From assembly GCA_900552385.1 (NCBI GenBank), contig URZI01000007.1:1-64000 (forward strand): DNA of 64,000 nt, read 5' to 3'. Both the position numbers and the translations under genes were made by a program. This DNA is from an uncultured Collinsella sp. (GTDB taxonomy: Bacteria > Actinomycetota > Coriobacteriia > Coriobacteriales > Coriobacteriaceae). This document shows positions 7,461-16,111 of the stretch, in pieces (positions within the stretch are counted from its first letter, which is position 1; each line of letters opens with the position of its first letter). A model generated the notes under the pieces. It made no database searches. It was not told the DNA's origin and saw only the letters and a program-made list of their open reading frames with translations.

Positions 7461-7898
7461 TTACTTTTCGAGTCGTTCCCTCAGCAGCTCCAGCGCATGC
7501 GCATATCCCTGCAGGCCTTCGCCGGTGATGGTGGCGAAGCAGGCTAGGCGTGCGTAGCTCACCTGGCGGAAGTCCTCGCGGGTCTCGACAGCGCTGATGT
7601 GGACCTCGACGGCAGGGATGGCGACGGCCTTGAGGGCGTCGAGGATCGCGACGCTCGTATGCGTATAGGCGGCCGGGTTTATGACGATGCCGTCGACCTT
7701 GCCGTAGGCCTCCTGGATCTTGTCGACGATGCTGCCCTCGTGGTTAGACTGGAAGACCTCGACCTCGTCGAAGCCCTGTGCGGCGCCCGCTTCCTGGCAA
7801 ATCTGGACCAGGCGGTCGTAGTTGTCGCTGCCGTAGATGCCCGGCTCGCGAATGCCGAGCATGTTTAGATTGGGGCCGTTGATGACGAGTGCTTTCAT
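7461..7898 (-). CDS. aroQ: 3-dehydroquinate dehydratase, type II
   Basis: 145 aa, the usual size for the dodecameric type II enzyme that converts 3-dehydroquinate to 3-dehydroshikimate. The N-terminus carries the family motif VINGPNLNMLGIREP with the catalytic loop region (REPGIYG) and then SNHEGSIVDKIQEA. NPAAYTHTSVAILDAL and EVHISAVETREDFR carry substrate-binding residues. ATG 7898 has AAGGA upstream. It is the last gene of the aro operon, separated from aroEK by a strong palindrome that could reduce its expression. Confidence 0.95.
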   Translation of the reverse strand: MKALVINGPNLNMLGIREPGIYGSDNYDRLVQICQEAGAAQGFDEVEVFQSNHEGSIVDKIQEAYGKVDGIVINPAAYTHTSVAILDALKAVAIPAVEVHISAVETREDFRQVSYARLACFATITGEGLQGYAHALELLRERLEK

Positions 7899-7919
7899 GG
7901 TTGCTTCCTTTGCGGTTGA

Positions 7920-7960
7920 AAAACCACCACAAAGGTGCCTGTCCCCTTTGTGGTGGTTTT
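7920..7960. repeat. 16-bp perfect palindrome between aroEK and aroQ
   Basis: Arms 7920-7935 and 7945-7960 are perfectly complementary around the loop TGCCTGTCC. A T5 run follows on the minus strand, so it can act as an intrinsic terminator or attenuator inside the operon. The core GTGCCTGTCCCC resembles palindromes that I recall being scattered in genomes near REP-associated (IS200-like) transposases. Only this copy was noticed in the window. Confidence 0.75.
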
Positions 7961-7962
7961 GG

Positions 7963-9213
7963 TTAGAGAGCGGGTGGGAGGGTGTCGAGGAGGGCATGGG
8001 CGGTGTTGGCAGCGCAGTCGCGTGAGTCGATGATGTAGTCGGCCCAAGCGCGATAGCGCGGCATGCGCTGTTCGGCCAGCTTATCGATTCCGTCGCGTGC
8101 GGTGATGGGGCGGCCCTTGTGTGCGAGCTCATCGAGCTTACGGTTGAGCATCACAATCTGGCTGTTTTGGTGCAGTAGCGGGTAGTTCTCGTCGCGCGTG
8201 ACCACGCCGCCGCCGGTGGAGAGCACCAGGCCGCTGCGCTTGGAGATGTCGGCCAGCGCCGCCGTCTCCTGCTCGCGGAAGGCTGCCTCGCCGCGCTCGA
8301 CGATAAAGTCGGCACAGGGCATGCCCAGACGCTTCTCAAGCGCGGCGTCCAAGTCGATGTGCTCGCGACCCGTGCGCAGGGCAATCTGCTCACCCACGCG
8401 GGTTTTGCCCGAGCCCGGCATGCCAATCAGGGCGATGTTCTGCTCTTGGCGCGACAGGCGCTCCGTTACGTCCAGGATACGCTCGCGCGGGGTGACCTGG
8501 CCGGTATAGCGCTCGACGGCCTGTGCCGCCTGGGCCACGAGCATCAGCAGACCGCCGATGCAGGGGATACCGCGGCGCTCGGCCTCGAGCATGAGTCCCG
8601 TGCGGGCGGGGTTGTAGACAATGTCGATAACGCCTTCGAGCGCATCGAGCCCTTCGAGCGTGCAAGGCGCGTCGGGGCAGTGGGGGAACATGCCGGCAGG
8701 CGTGCAGTTGACGAGCAGGGCGGCGTCGGACTGCTGCGCGATATTGCCGTAGTTGACCTCGCTCGTGCGACCCACGGGCACAACGATGGCGCCCAGATCT
8801 CCCAGCACCATACTTGCCGTGGTGCCTGCACCGCCAGTGGCTCCGAGCACGAGAGCCTTCTTGCCGGCGACCTCAAGCCCCAGCTCCTCGACAAGGCACT
8901 GAAAACCAAAGTAGTCGGTGTTGTCGCCGCGCAGGCGATCGCCAGGTAGGCGTGTGATGGTGTTGACGTTGCCCATGCGCTCGGCGAGCGGACTCAGCTC
9001 GTCCAGGTACTCCATGACGGCGCGCTTGTAGGGGATGGTCACGTTGGTACCCTCCCATTCGTCGCCCGTCATAAAGGCCGCGAGGTCCTCGGGCTCGCGC
9101 TCAAATCGCACGTACTCGAGCCCAGCGAGCTCCTTGTAGATGGTCGGGGTGTAGCTGTGGCCCAGCACGCGGCCCAGCACTCCGTAGGGGCGGGTTGCGG
9201 CGGTATCGGTCAT
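7963..9213 (-). CDS. Shikimate dehydrogenase / shikimate kinase fusion
   Basis: 416 aa bifunctional enzyme for two consecutive shikimate-pathway steps. Residues 1-245 are AroE: NVTIPYK holds the catalytic Lys, NTDYFGF the Asp, and LGATGGAGTTA the NADP-binding loop. Residues from about 255 are AroK: Walker A GMPGSGKT begins at 264, followed by DLDAALE, FREQE and STGGGVV. The order AroE-AroK skips AroA in the pathway. The start ATG at 9213 directly follows the pheA stop, with GGAGG inside the pheA end, so translation is likely coupled. Confidence 0.95.
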   Translation of the reverse strand: MTDTAATRPYGVLGRVLGHSYTPTIYKELAGLEYVRFEREPEDLAAFMTGDEWEGTNVTIPYKRAVMEYLDELSPLAERMGNVNTITRLPGDRLRGDNTDYFGFQCLVEELGLEVAGKKALVLGATGGAGTTASMVLGDLGAIVVPVGRTSEVNYGNIAQQSDAALLVNCTPAGMFPHCPDAPCTLEGLDALEGVIDIVYNPARTGLMLEAERRGIPCIGGLLMLVAQAAQAVERYTGQVTPRERILDVTERLSRQEQNIALIGMPGSGKTRVGEQIALRTGREHIDLDAALEKRLGMPCADFIVERGEAAFREQETAALADISKRSGLVLSTGGGVVTRDENYPLLHQNSQIVMLNRKLDELAHKGRPITARDGIDKLAEQRMPRYRAWADYIIDSRDCAANTAHALLDTLPPAL

Positions 9214-10359
9214 CTAGAGCACCTCCGTGTAGCTGCCAAAGTAGGTGAAGCTTTCGCACACGTCGTCGATGGAATCGAGCAGGTCGTCGAGGGCCTTGCT
9301 GCCAAAGGGGCAGTCCAGATCAAAGTAGAACATAAACTCAAAGTCGCGGCCGGGGATGGGGCGGCTCTCGAGCTTGATGAGGTTGATGTTGAGCGCATAG
9401 AAGCGCTCGAGCACGCGGTAGAGGGCGCCCGGCTCATTGGCCGTGGTAATCATGAGCGAGGTACGGTTGGCACCGGGATAGACGCGCGGCTCACGGCTGA
9501 TGACGACAAAGCGCGTGTAGTTGTTGTCCGAGTCCTGGATGTTGGGCTCCAGCACCTCCAGGCCATAGAGTGCCGCGCAGCTGCGCGATGCGATGGCGGC
9601 AATATCGGTGCGCTCGGAGCTGGCGACCATCTCGGCCGACATGGCCGTGTTGGGGTACTTGGTAGCGTTCAGGCCGTGCGCCTCGATAAAGCTAGCGCAC
9701 TGCGCGATGGCCTGACCGTGGCTGTAGACCTCGCGTATGTCCGCGAGCTTGGTGCCGGGTTTGACGAGCAGATTGTGGTCGATCTTGAGGCGCAGCGAGC
9801 GCACGATGTGGAAATCGAACTGGGCGAGCAGGTCGTAGACGGCGTTGACCGATCCGGCAGTTGAGTTTTCGATGGGCAACACGCCAAACTCGCAGAAGCC
9901 GTCGCGCACAGCGCGCATAACGCCTTCGAAGGTCTCGAAAAACGCGATGTCGGGCACGTCGAAGAGCTTGCACGCGGCTATCTGGCTATAGGCACCTTCC
10001 ACGCCCTGGCAGGCAACGGTGGCCGTTTGAGGGAAGGGCGTGTCGGAGGCTGCAGCCGTGGCGTGGGCCTTTTGCGAGACGGTGATGCCCTTGAGCTCGT
10101 TGATGTAGCGCTGCTGCTCGGCTTTGCTCATGCTCATGAGGAGACGGAACAGGGTGATGGTCTGCGCCTCGTAGCGCTCGGGCGCGCGGCTGGCGAGGTT
10201 GTTGAGTTTTGAGCGCTCGCGGGCGGGGTCAAAGACGGCCTTGCCCATCTCGATCTTTGATTTGGCGACCTCGGTGGCAATGTCCATACGCTCGACAAAG
10301 CTGTTGAGGAGCGTGGTGTCGATGCCATCGATGGCCTGGCGAATATCGGCAAGGTCCAT
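9214..10359 (-). CDS. pheA: Bifunctional chorismate mutase / prephenate dehydratase (P-protein)
   Basis: 381 aa. Residues 1-85 form an AroQ-class chorismate mutase (MDLADIRQAIDGIDTTLL, then ERSKLNNLASRAPERY). Residues about 105-285 are prephenate dehydratase with GVEGAYSQIAA, the VLPIENSTAGSV loop and a TRFVVISRE motif. Residues about 290-370 are an ACT domain with NEPGALYRVLERF and ESRPIPGRDFEFMFY, the Phe-binding type, so allosteric inhibition by phenylalanine is expected. ATG 10359 is preceded by AAAGGGG; a longer frame to 10434 adds sequence unlike the family. Confidence 0.95.
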   Translation of the reverse strand: MDLADIRQAIDGIDTTLLNSFVERMDIATEVAKSKIEMGKAVFDPARERSKLNNLASRAPERYEAQTITLFRLLMSMSKAEQQRYINELKGITVSQKAHATAAASDTPFPQTATVACQGVEGAYSQIAACKLFDVPDIAFFETFEGVMRAVRDGFCEFGVLPIENSTAGSVNAVYDLLAQFDFHIVRSLRLKIDHNLLVKPGTKLADIREVYSHGQAIAQCASFIEAHGLNATKYPNTAMSAEMVASSERTDIAAIASRSCAALYGLEVLEPNIQDSDNNYTRFVVISREPRVYPGANRTSLMITTANEPGALYRVLERFYALNINLIKLESRPIPGRDFEFMFYFDLDCPFGSKALDDLLDSIDDVCESFTYFGSYTEVL

Positions 10360-10411
10360 GGAGGCCCCTTTCACGTATGGCAGAGTTGACGGGCAAATCA
10401 GGTGAGTCGGG

Positions 10412-11509
10412 TTAGAGCTGGCCTGCGTCCTCAAGGAGGGCGTCCCAAATCGCGAGGGCAGCTGCTGCTTCAGCTACGGGGACAGCTCGGGGGACGATAC
10501 AGGGATCGTGACGGCCGTGCACCGAGAGTTCGGCATTTTCCATAGCGTCCATGTCCACCGTCTGCTGCTCGCGGCAAATCGAGGGCGTCGGCTTTACGGC
10601 CATGCGCCACATGACGGGCGCGCCGGTGGAGATGCCGCCCAGGATGCCGCCGGCATTGTTGGACTCGACCGCAATCCCGCCGGTCTCGGCGTCGATGCGA
10701 TACGGGTCGTTGTTCTCGCTGCCGCGCATGGCGGCCACGGCAAAGCCCATGCCAAACTCCACGCCCTTTACGGCGGGAATGCCAAACGCGATTTGCGCGA
10801 TGCGGTTCTCGATGCCGTCGAACATGGGGTCGCCGATGCCCGCGGGAAGCCCGTAAATGCCGCACTCCACGATGCCGCCGATGCTGTCGAGTTCGTCGCG
10901 CGCGGCTAGGATCTCCTCGCGCATGCGGCCGGCTGCGGCGGCGTCAATGCACGGCAGATCGTTCGTAAGGATCGCCTTGCGGTCGGCCTCACGATAGACC
11001 ATATCGTCCATCGGCAGGTCGGAGATGCCGCCGATCTGCGCGACGTGCGCCATGATCTGAATGCCGCGGGCCTCGAGCGCCTGCAGCGCGATCCCGCCGG
11101 CGATGCATAGAGGGGCCGTCAGACGGCCGGAGAAGTGCCCGCCGCCGGCGACGTCGTGCATGTTGTGGTACTTCACACGCGCCGGAAAGTCTGCGTGCCC
11201 GGGGCGGGGCTTGCGGCGCAGCTCGGAGTAATCCTTGGAGCGCGTGTTGGTGTTCTCAATAATCGCTGCGATGGGTGCGCCGGTGGTGTGTCCATCGACC
11301 ACACCGGCGATGATATGCGCGGCGTCGGCCTCGCGACGTTTGGTCGCGGTCTCGTCGCGACCGGGGGCGCGACGGTCAAGGAAGGCCTGCAGCTCCTCCT
11401 GGTCCACGGCGATACCTGCCGGAATGCCATCGAGCGAGCAGCCGATAGCGGGGGAGTGCGACTGGCCGAAGATGCTTAAGTGCAAGACGTTGCCAAAGGT
11501 CGAGGACAT
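10412..11509 (-). CDS. aroC: Chorismate synthase
   Basis: 365 aa, normal length. It eliminates phosphate from EPSP using reduced flavin to give chorismate. Signature stretches are FGQSHSPAIGCSLDGIPAG, RRAPGRDETATKR, RPGHADFPARVKY and the SGRLTAP motif. SNNAGGILGGISTGAP and HDPCIVPRAVPVAEA mark the C-terminal half. It begins one base after the stop of aroA on the minus strand and is followed by pheA after 52 nt. Confidence 0.97.
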   Translation of the reverse strand: MSSTFGNVLHLSIFGQSHSPAIGCSLDGIPAGIAVDQEELQAFLDRRAPGRDETATKRREADAAHIIAGVVDGHTTGAPIAAIIENTNTRSKDYSELRRKPRPGHADFPARVKYHNMHDVAGGGHFSGRLTAPLCIAGGIALQALEARGIQIMAHVAQIGGISDLPMDDMVYREADRKAILTNDLPCIDAAAAGRMREEILAARDELDSIGGIVECGIYGLPAGIGDPMFDGIENRIAQIAFGIPAVKGVEFGMGFAVAAMRGSENNDPYRIDAETGGIAVESNNAGGILGGISTGAPVMWRMAVKPTPSICREQQTVDMDAMENAELSVHGRHDPCIVPRAVPVAEAAAALAIWDALLEDAGQL

Positions 11510-11510
11510 G

Positions 11511-12830
11511 CTATTCCTCCTCGAGTGTGACCTTGCCGCCCAGCAGGCGGTAGTGGTCGAAGAAATCGGGATAGGACTTGTTGACGGCCTCGGCGCCGTG
11601 GATTACGACCTCGCCGGTGGCACGGCTCGCGGCGACGGCGGCCATCATGGCGATGCGGTGGTCGTTGTGCGAATCGACCTCGCCGCCGGTAAAGGCATCG
11701 ACACCCTTGATGATGAGGTCGTCACCGGCGATGCGCACCTGCGCGCCCAGCGCGGTGAGCTCGCGGGTGGTGGTGGCCAGGCGGTCGGATTCCTTGATGC
11801 GCAGGCGGGCGCAATCGCGGATAAAGGTGCGGCCCTGAGCCAGCGAGGCCACGGCCGAGATAACGGGCACCAGGTCGGGAATGTCGTGGGCGCTCATCTC
11901 AAAGCCGGCGAGCTTGTCGGACTGCACGGTGGCGGCGTTGGTGGAGCGCACGATACGGGCGCCAAAGCGCGAAAGCGCGGCAAGCACGTTGCGGTCGCCC
12001 TGTGCGGAGCTCAGCGACACGCCCTCGACGGTGATGGGGTCGCATCCGATGGCGCCGGCGCACAGCCAAAAGGCTGCGTTGGACCAGTCGCCCTCGACGG
12101 CTACGCTGCCGGGCGTGCGGTACGAGCCGCTGCTCACGCGGAAGTTCGTGACCTCTGGCTGGCCGTCTTTGGACGGAATACGTTCGACGTTGACCTCGAC
12201 GCCAAAGGCCTTCATGGCCTGGATCGTCAGGTTGATGTAGGGGCGGCTCTCGATGAGGCCCGTTACCTGCACGCAGGAGGGCTGGGCGAGCAACGGGGCT
12301 GCCAGCAGCAGGCCGGAGATATACTGCGAGCTTACGTTGCCCGGCAGCACAAAGGTGCCCGGGCGCATGCGTCCGCTCGTCTTGAGCGGAAAACCGCCCA
12401 GACCCTGTAGGTCGCAGCCGGCGGCGATGATCTCGTCCGAGAGCGGCGAGAGCGGGCGGGCGCCCAGGCGGCCCTGGCCCACGAAGGTGGCATCCGCACC
12501 CAGCGCGCAGGCGACGGGCAGCATAAAGCGCAGCGTGGAGCCGCTTTCGCCGCAGTCAAGCGTGCCGCCGGCAAGGGCCTTGAGCAGGCCAAACTCAACA
12601 CTCTTCATGGTAGGGTGGACCTGGAAGCCGTCCTCGACGGTCTCGATGCGGGCGCCGAGTGCCGTAAGGCAACGCACCGTGGCCTCGATGTCGGCGCAGG
12701 TGGTGTTGCAGGTGACGTGTGTCTCGCCGTTGGCAAGCGCAGCGCAGATGATCAGGCGATGTGCCATCGACTTGGACGCGATGGCGGGAACGGTGCCCTT
12801 GAGCGGGGACGGGGTGATGCGGGCTAGCAT
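11511..12830 (-). CDS. aroA: 3-phosphoshikimate 1-carboxyvinyltransferase (EPSP synthase)
   Basis: 439 aa. It joins PEP to shikimate-3-phosphate. The N-terminal segment KGTVPAIASKSMAHRLIICAAL contains the catalytic Lys and the Ser-Lys of the substrate site. DCGESGSTLRFMLPVA carries the GxSGTxxR-like loop, here reading GESGSTLR. RIKESDRLATTTREL and DHRIAMMAAVA are also present. The ATG overlaps the end of aroB by 7 bases. Whether the enzyme is of the glyphosate-sensitive class cannot be judged by eye alone. Confidence 0.96.
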   Translation of the reverse strand: MLARITPSPLKGTVPAIASKSMAHRLIICAALANGETHVTCNTTCADIEATVRCLTALGARIETVEDGFQVHPTMKSVEFGLLKALAGGTLDCGESGSTLRFMLPVACALGADATFVGQGRLGARPLSPLSDEIIAAGCDLQGLGGFPLKTSGRMRPGTFVLPGNVSSQYISGLLLAAPLLAQPSCVQVTGLIESRPYINLTIQAMKAFGVEVNVERIPSKDGQPEVTNFRVSSGSYRTPGSVAVEGDWSNAAFWLCAGAIGCDPITVEGVSLSSAQGDRNVLAALSRFGARIVRSTNAATVQSDKLAGFEMSAHDIPDLVPVISAVASLAQGRTFIRDCARLRIKESDRLATTTRELTALGAQVRIAGDDLIIKGVDAFTGGEVDSHNDHRIAMMAAVAASRATGEVVIHGAEAVNKSYPDFFDHYRLLGGKVTLEEE

Positions 12831-13930
12831 GCGGATGCGTCTCCCTTCTGGCCGAGGCCCTCGGCAATGAGTTCGTGGAAAGTGGAAAGCGGCGTGCGGT
12901 CGATGCTGCAGCGGCCAATGCCGTGCGGAATCACCAGGTCGATGGTGTCGCCCGCGCGCTTCTTGTCGTGGAGCGCCTCGGCAAAGACGGCATCGGCATC
13001 TAGGTCACAGCGGGTCTTGAGGCCATGGCGGGCGCAGAGCTCCTCAATACGACCGGGCAGTGCAGCATCGCAAACGCCGTGCAGGGCCGCGGCGCGCGTG
13101 ATGATGCCCATGCCGATCGACACGCAGTTGCCGTGTCCGAGCTCAAAGTGCTCGCAGGCCTCGACGGCGTGGCCGGCGCTGTGTCCAAAGTTGAGGAGCT
13201 TGCGCTGGTTGGTCTCGCGCTCGTCGGCGACGACCACGGCGCGCTTGATGTCGATATTGCGGGCGATGATGAGCGCTACGCGGGCCACATCGCGGTTGAG
13301 TAGCTCCAGCGTGAGCGGGGTCTTCTCCAACTCGGCGAAAAGCTCCGGGTCGGCAATCACGGCGTGCTTGACGACCTCTCCGCAGCCGTCGGCGAACTGC
13401 TCGGGCGTAAGGGTGGCCAGGCACCCCACGTCGGCGATAACCACGCTCGGCTGCCAAAAGGCGCCGGCCAAGTTCTTGCCGGCAGCCAGGTCGATGGCGG
13501 TCTTGCCGCCCACCGACGAATCCACCATGGCGAGCAGACTCGTCGGGATCTGCACAAACTTGCAGCCGCGCATGTAGGTGGCGGCCACAAAGCCCGCCAC
13601 GTCGCCCACGACGCCGCCGCCGAGTGCCACGATCACGTCGGAGCGCGAAAGCTCGTGCTCGGCCACAAACTCCAAAATGGCAATATAGGTTTCGGCGCGC
13701 TTATGGGCCTCGCCGGCCTCGAAGGTGCAGATGCTCACCTCGTAGCCTGACGCCTCCAGGCTCTGCTTAACGGGCATCTGGTAGAGCGGGCCCACGTTGG
13801 TGTCCGTCACGATGACGGCCTTGGTACCGCCGGCAGTGGCGCGCACGAGCGGTCCCGCCTGCTCCAGCAAAAACGTGCCAACATGCACCTGGTAGGGGCG
13901 TGCAGTGTCGATATCGATGGTAATCGCCAT
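12824..13930 (-). CDS. aroB: 3-dehydroquinate synthase
   Basis: 368 aa, standard size. It converts DAHP to 3-dehydroquinate using NAD and a divalent metal. Visible motifs are VALGGGVVGDVAGFVAATYMRG (NAD-binding), QIPTSLLAMVDSSVGGKTAID, the metal-binding region DGCGEVVKHAVI, and NFGHSAGHAVE followed by HGNCVSIGM with metal His residues. ATG 13930 has AAAGGA upstream. It overlaps aroA. Confidence 0.97.
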   Translation of the reverse strand: MAITIDIDTARPYQVHVGTFLLEQAGPLVRATAGGTKAVIVTDTNVGPLYQMPVKQSLEASGYEVSICTFEAGEAHKRAETYIAILEFVAEHELSRSDVIVALGGGVVGDVAGFVAATYMRGCKFVQIPTSLLAMVDSSVGGKTAIDLAAGKNLAGAFWQPSVVIADVGCLATLTPEQFADGCGEVVKHAVIADPELFAELEKTPLTLELLNRDVARVALIIARNIDIKRAVVVADERETNQRKLLNFGHSAGHAVEACEHFELGHGNCVSIGMGIITRAAALHGVCDAALPGRIEELCARHGLKTRCDLDADAVFAEALHDKKRAGDTIDLVIPHGIGRCSIDRTPLSTFHELIAEGLGQKGDASAC

Positions 13931-13966
13931 AAGCTTCGGTCCTTTCGACCTGGCGTGATAGGTGGT

Positions 13967-14881
13967 CTAGTGGGAGGTCTCGTCGTCGAGCGCGCGCTTA
14001 ATGCGGTCGCCCTCGGCAAGGAGATTCTCCAGATAGCGCTGGTCGCGGTTCTTGAGCGCACGGCTGTAGGCGCCAAGCGAGTCGATCAGGTGGTCGATCT
14101 CGAAGGCAAGCGCGTCGGCGTCGTCGATCATGAGCTCGGACCACATTTGCGGGTTGAGGTGCGCCACGCGGGTGAGATCGCGGTAGCTACCGGCCGAAAA
14201 ACCGTGGTGGACCTGGGCGGTCGGGCTCTTTACGTAGGCGTTGGACACCACGTGCGCAAGCTGGCTCGTGAAGGCGATGACGCGGTCGTGCTCGGCGGCG
14301 CTGGTCACGGTGAACTTGCCAAAGCCCAAGGGGCGCACCATCTCGCGCACCTGCCCCAAGAGCTCCAGCTTAAGGGCATCGTCCACCGCGGGCGGAACGA
14401 GCACGAGCGGGGCGCCCTGGAACAGGTCGGCGCGGGAGTGCGCGTAGCCCGAGAACTGGGTGCCCGCCATGGGGTGCGCGCCCACAAAGTAAAAGCCGTG
14501 TTCGCGGGCAAGCTCAAAGGCGCGTTCGCACACGATGTCCTTGACGCCCACCGTGTCGATCACCACGGGGCCCATAATGGCCTCGGTGTCGGTGGCGTCG
14601 GCGAGCGCCTGGGCATGCGCCTCGAGCCACTCGATGCAGGCCTCGGGGTAGCAAGCCAGGACGATGATGTCGCATTCGCCGAGTGTCTTGTCGTTGAGCT
14701 CTCCGGCGACAGTGCCCATGCTGGCGGCCGTCATGACATCGTCATCGGGGTCCCAGGCCAGCACGCGGACGCCCGCCTGTGCATAGCCGCGGGCAAAGCT
14801 GCCGCCGATGAGGCCAAGGCCGACGATGCCGGCGCACTTGGGGCCGCCCTGGTTAACGCGCGCGTTTCTCACCGTACCCAT
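13967..14881 (-). CDS. tyrA: Prephenate dehydrogenase
   Basis: 304 aa. It oxidatively decarboxylates prephenate to 4-hydroxyphenylpyruvate, the tyrosine branch. The N-terminal Rossmann motif is GIVGLGLIGGSFARGYAQAG. The catalytic His segment is VGAHPMAGTQFSGY, and FTSQLAHVVSNAY holds another conserved His. There is no C-terminal ACT domain, unlike many Firmicutes TyrA proteins, so feedback control may differ. It begins 3 nt after aroF. Confidence 0.95.
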   Translation of the reverse strand: MGTVRNARVNQGGPKCAGIVGLGLIGGSFARGYAQAGVRVLAWDPDDDVMTAASMGTVAGELNDKTLGECDIIVLACYPEACIEWLEAHAQALADATDTEAIMGPVVIDTVGVKDIVCERAFELAREHGFYFVGAHPMAGTQFSGYAHSRADLFQGAPLVLVPPAVDDALKLELLGQVREMVRPLGFGKFTVTSAAEHDRVIAFTSQLAHVVSNAYVKSPTAQVHHGFSAGSYRDLTRVAHLNPQMWSELMIDDADALAFEIDHLIDSLGAYSRALKNRDQRYLENLLAEGDRIKRALDDETSH

Positions 14882-14884
14882 GGG

Positions 14885-15907
14885 CTACTCCATGGTCTCT
14901 TGGCAGACAACCTCGCGGATGGCTCGGATGCGGCGCATGGTGTCGTCGAACTGATCGGGGGTGAGGGCCTGGGCGCCGTCGGACCAGGCTCGGCTCGGCT
15001 CGTCGTGGACCTCGATCTCCAGGCCGTTGGCGCCGCAGGCGGTCGCGGCGAGCGCCATGGGCTCAACGTAGCGGGTGTAGCCGGTGGCGTGGCTGGGGTC
15101 GGCGACGACAGGCAGGTGCGACAGGTGGTGCAGCACCGGCACGGCGTTGAGATCGAAGGTGTTACGGGTGCGGGTTTCGAAGGTGCGGATGCCGCGCTCG
15201 CACAGGATGACGTTGTCGTTGCCCTCGCTCATGATGTACTCGGCGGCCATGAGCAGCTCATCGATCGTGCCGGACATGCCGCGCTTGAGCAGGATCGGGG
15301 TCTGGGTCTTGCCGACCTCCTTGAGCAGGGGGAAGTTCTGGGCGTTGCGGGCGCCGATCTGCATGACGTCGATCTTCTTGTCCAAGAAGACCTGCACGTC
15401 GCGTGGGTCCATGATCTCGGTGACGATCGGCATGTCGAGCTCGGCAGACGCCTCGCACAGCAGGTCGAGGCCGGCGGGGCCCATGCCCTGGTAGGCGTAG
15501 GGGGAGGTGCGGGGCTTGTAGGCGCCACCGCGCAGCATCGTGGCGCCGGCGGCCTTTACGCGGCGTGCGATGCGGATGAGGTTCTCGCCCTCGACGGAGC
15601 AGGGACCGGCGATGACCTGGAACTGGTCGCCGCCGATCTTGACGCCGTGGCCGCAGTCGATGACGGAATCCTCGGGGTGGAATTTGCGGTTGGCACGCTT
15701 AAAAGGCTCGGAGACGCGCTGCACGCGCTCGACGACATCCATGGACTCGAGCAGGAACGGGTCGATCTTGGTCGTATCGCCCACCAGGCCGATGATCGTC
15801 TCGTTCTCGCCGCGCGAGACGTCGGTCTTCAGGCCTTTTTTCTCAATCCAGCTGACGATATGGCTGACGGCCTCGTCGCTGGCGCTCTGCTTTAGAATTG
15901 CAATCAT
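14885..15907 (-). CDS. aroF: 3-deoxy-7-phosphoheptulonate synthase, class I beta with N-terminal regulatory domain
   Basis: 340 aa. It condenses PEP and erythrose-4-phosphate, the first committed step. Residues 1-70 form a ferredoxin-like/ACT-like domain (MIAILKQSASDEAVSHIVSW, then ENETIIGLVGDT), as in the Thermotoga enzyme where it binds tyrosine. The barrel has IAGPCSVEG, RGGAYKPRTSPYAYQG, LLKRGM, CERGIRTFE and VADPSHATG. ATG 15907 follows AGAGG; a longer frame would start in the leader. It is the first gene of the operon, so control of its leader would set flux for all eight aro genes. Confidence 0.96.
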   Translation of the reverse strand: MIAILKQSASDEAVSHIVSWIEKKGLKTDVSRGENETIIGLVGDTTKIDPFLLESMDVVERVQRVSEPFKRANRKFHPEDSVIDCGHGVKIGGDQFQVIAGPCSVEGENLIRIARRVKAAGATMLRGGAYKPRTSPYAYQGMGPAGLDLLCEASAELDMPIVTEIMDPRDVQVFLDKKIDVMQIGARNAQNFPLLKEVGKTQTPILLKRGMSGTIDELLMAAEYIMSEGNDNVILCERGIRTFETRTRNTFDLNAVPVLHHLSHLPVVADPSHATGYTRYVEPMALAATACGANGLEIEVHDEPSRAWSDGAQALTPDQFDDTMRRIRAIREVVCQETME

Positions 15908-15917
15908 GGTGTGCCTC

Positions 15918-15980
15918 TCACCTCGATGGATAACTTTTGCAAAAACGGCCCGCATCGCGAGCCGTGTATATATGGTGCAT
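15918..15980 (-). other. Candidate leader peptide upstream of aroF
   Basis: A 20-codon frame starts at ATG 15980 and ends with TGA at 15918, just before the aroF ribosome-binding site. It includes codons for Tyr, Phe and Tyr and runs through the terminator-like hairpin. No ribosome-binding site precedes it. A TATAAA -10-like box (complement of 15986-15991) would start the RNA at or next to this ATG, which would make it leaderless. Translation is not proven. Confidence 0.35.
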
Positions 15981-16028
15981 GAGAGTTTATACTATCTGAC
16001 TTGCTTTTGCCTTCTAAAGTGGGCCGTT
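15941..16028 (-). promoter_or_regulatory. Attenuator-like leader of the aro operon
   Basis: On the minus strand a hairpin (15965-15961 with 15949-15945, inner CGC/GCG, loop GAT) is followed by TTTTT. Its 3' arm (complement of 15944-15951) can instead pair perfectly over 8 bp with an upstream segment (complement of 16021-16028). The two pairings exclude each other, as in terminator/antiterminator switches. It works only if transcription begins upstream of 16028, and I could not find a strong promoter there. Confidence 0.45.
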
Positions 16029-16070
16029 GCGCCACGTCTTCCTCGGAATTGCAAAGCTTTTTCTTTTATT

Positions 16071-16100
16071 TTGTTAGCCCGTGGTGCACTTGGGTATAAT
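16071..16100 (+). promoter_or_regulatory. Promoter of tRNA-Arg(CCG)
   Basis: TTGTTA (16071-16076) and a perfect TATAAT (16095-16100) are 18 bp apart, ending 11 nt before the tRNA. Confidence 0.75.
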
Positions 16101-16111
16101 GCCAAACGTTG

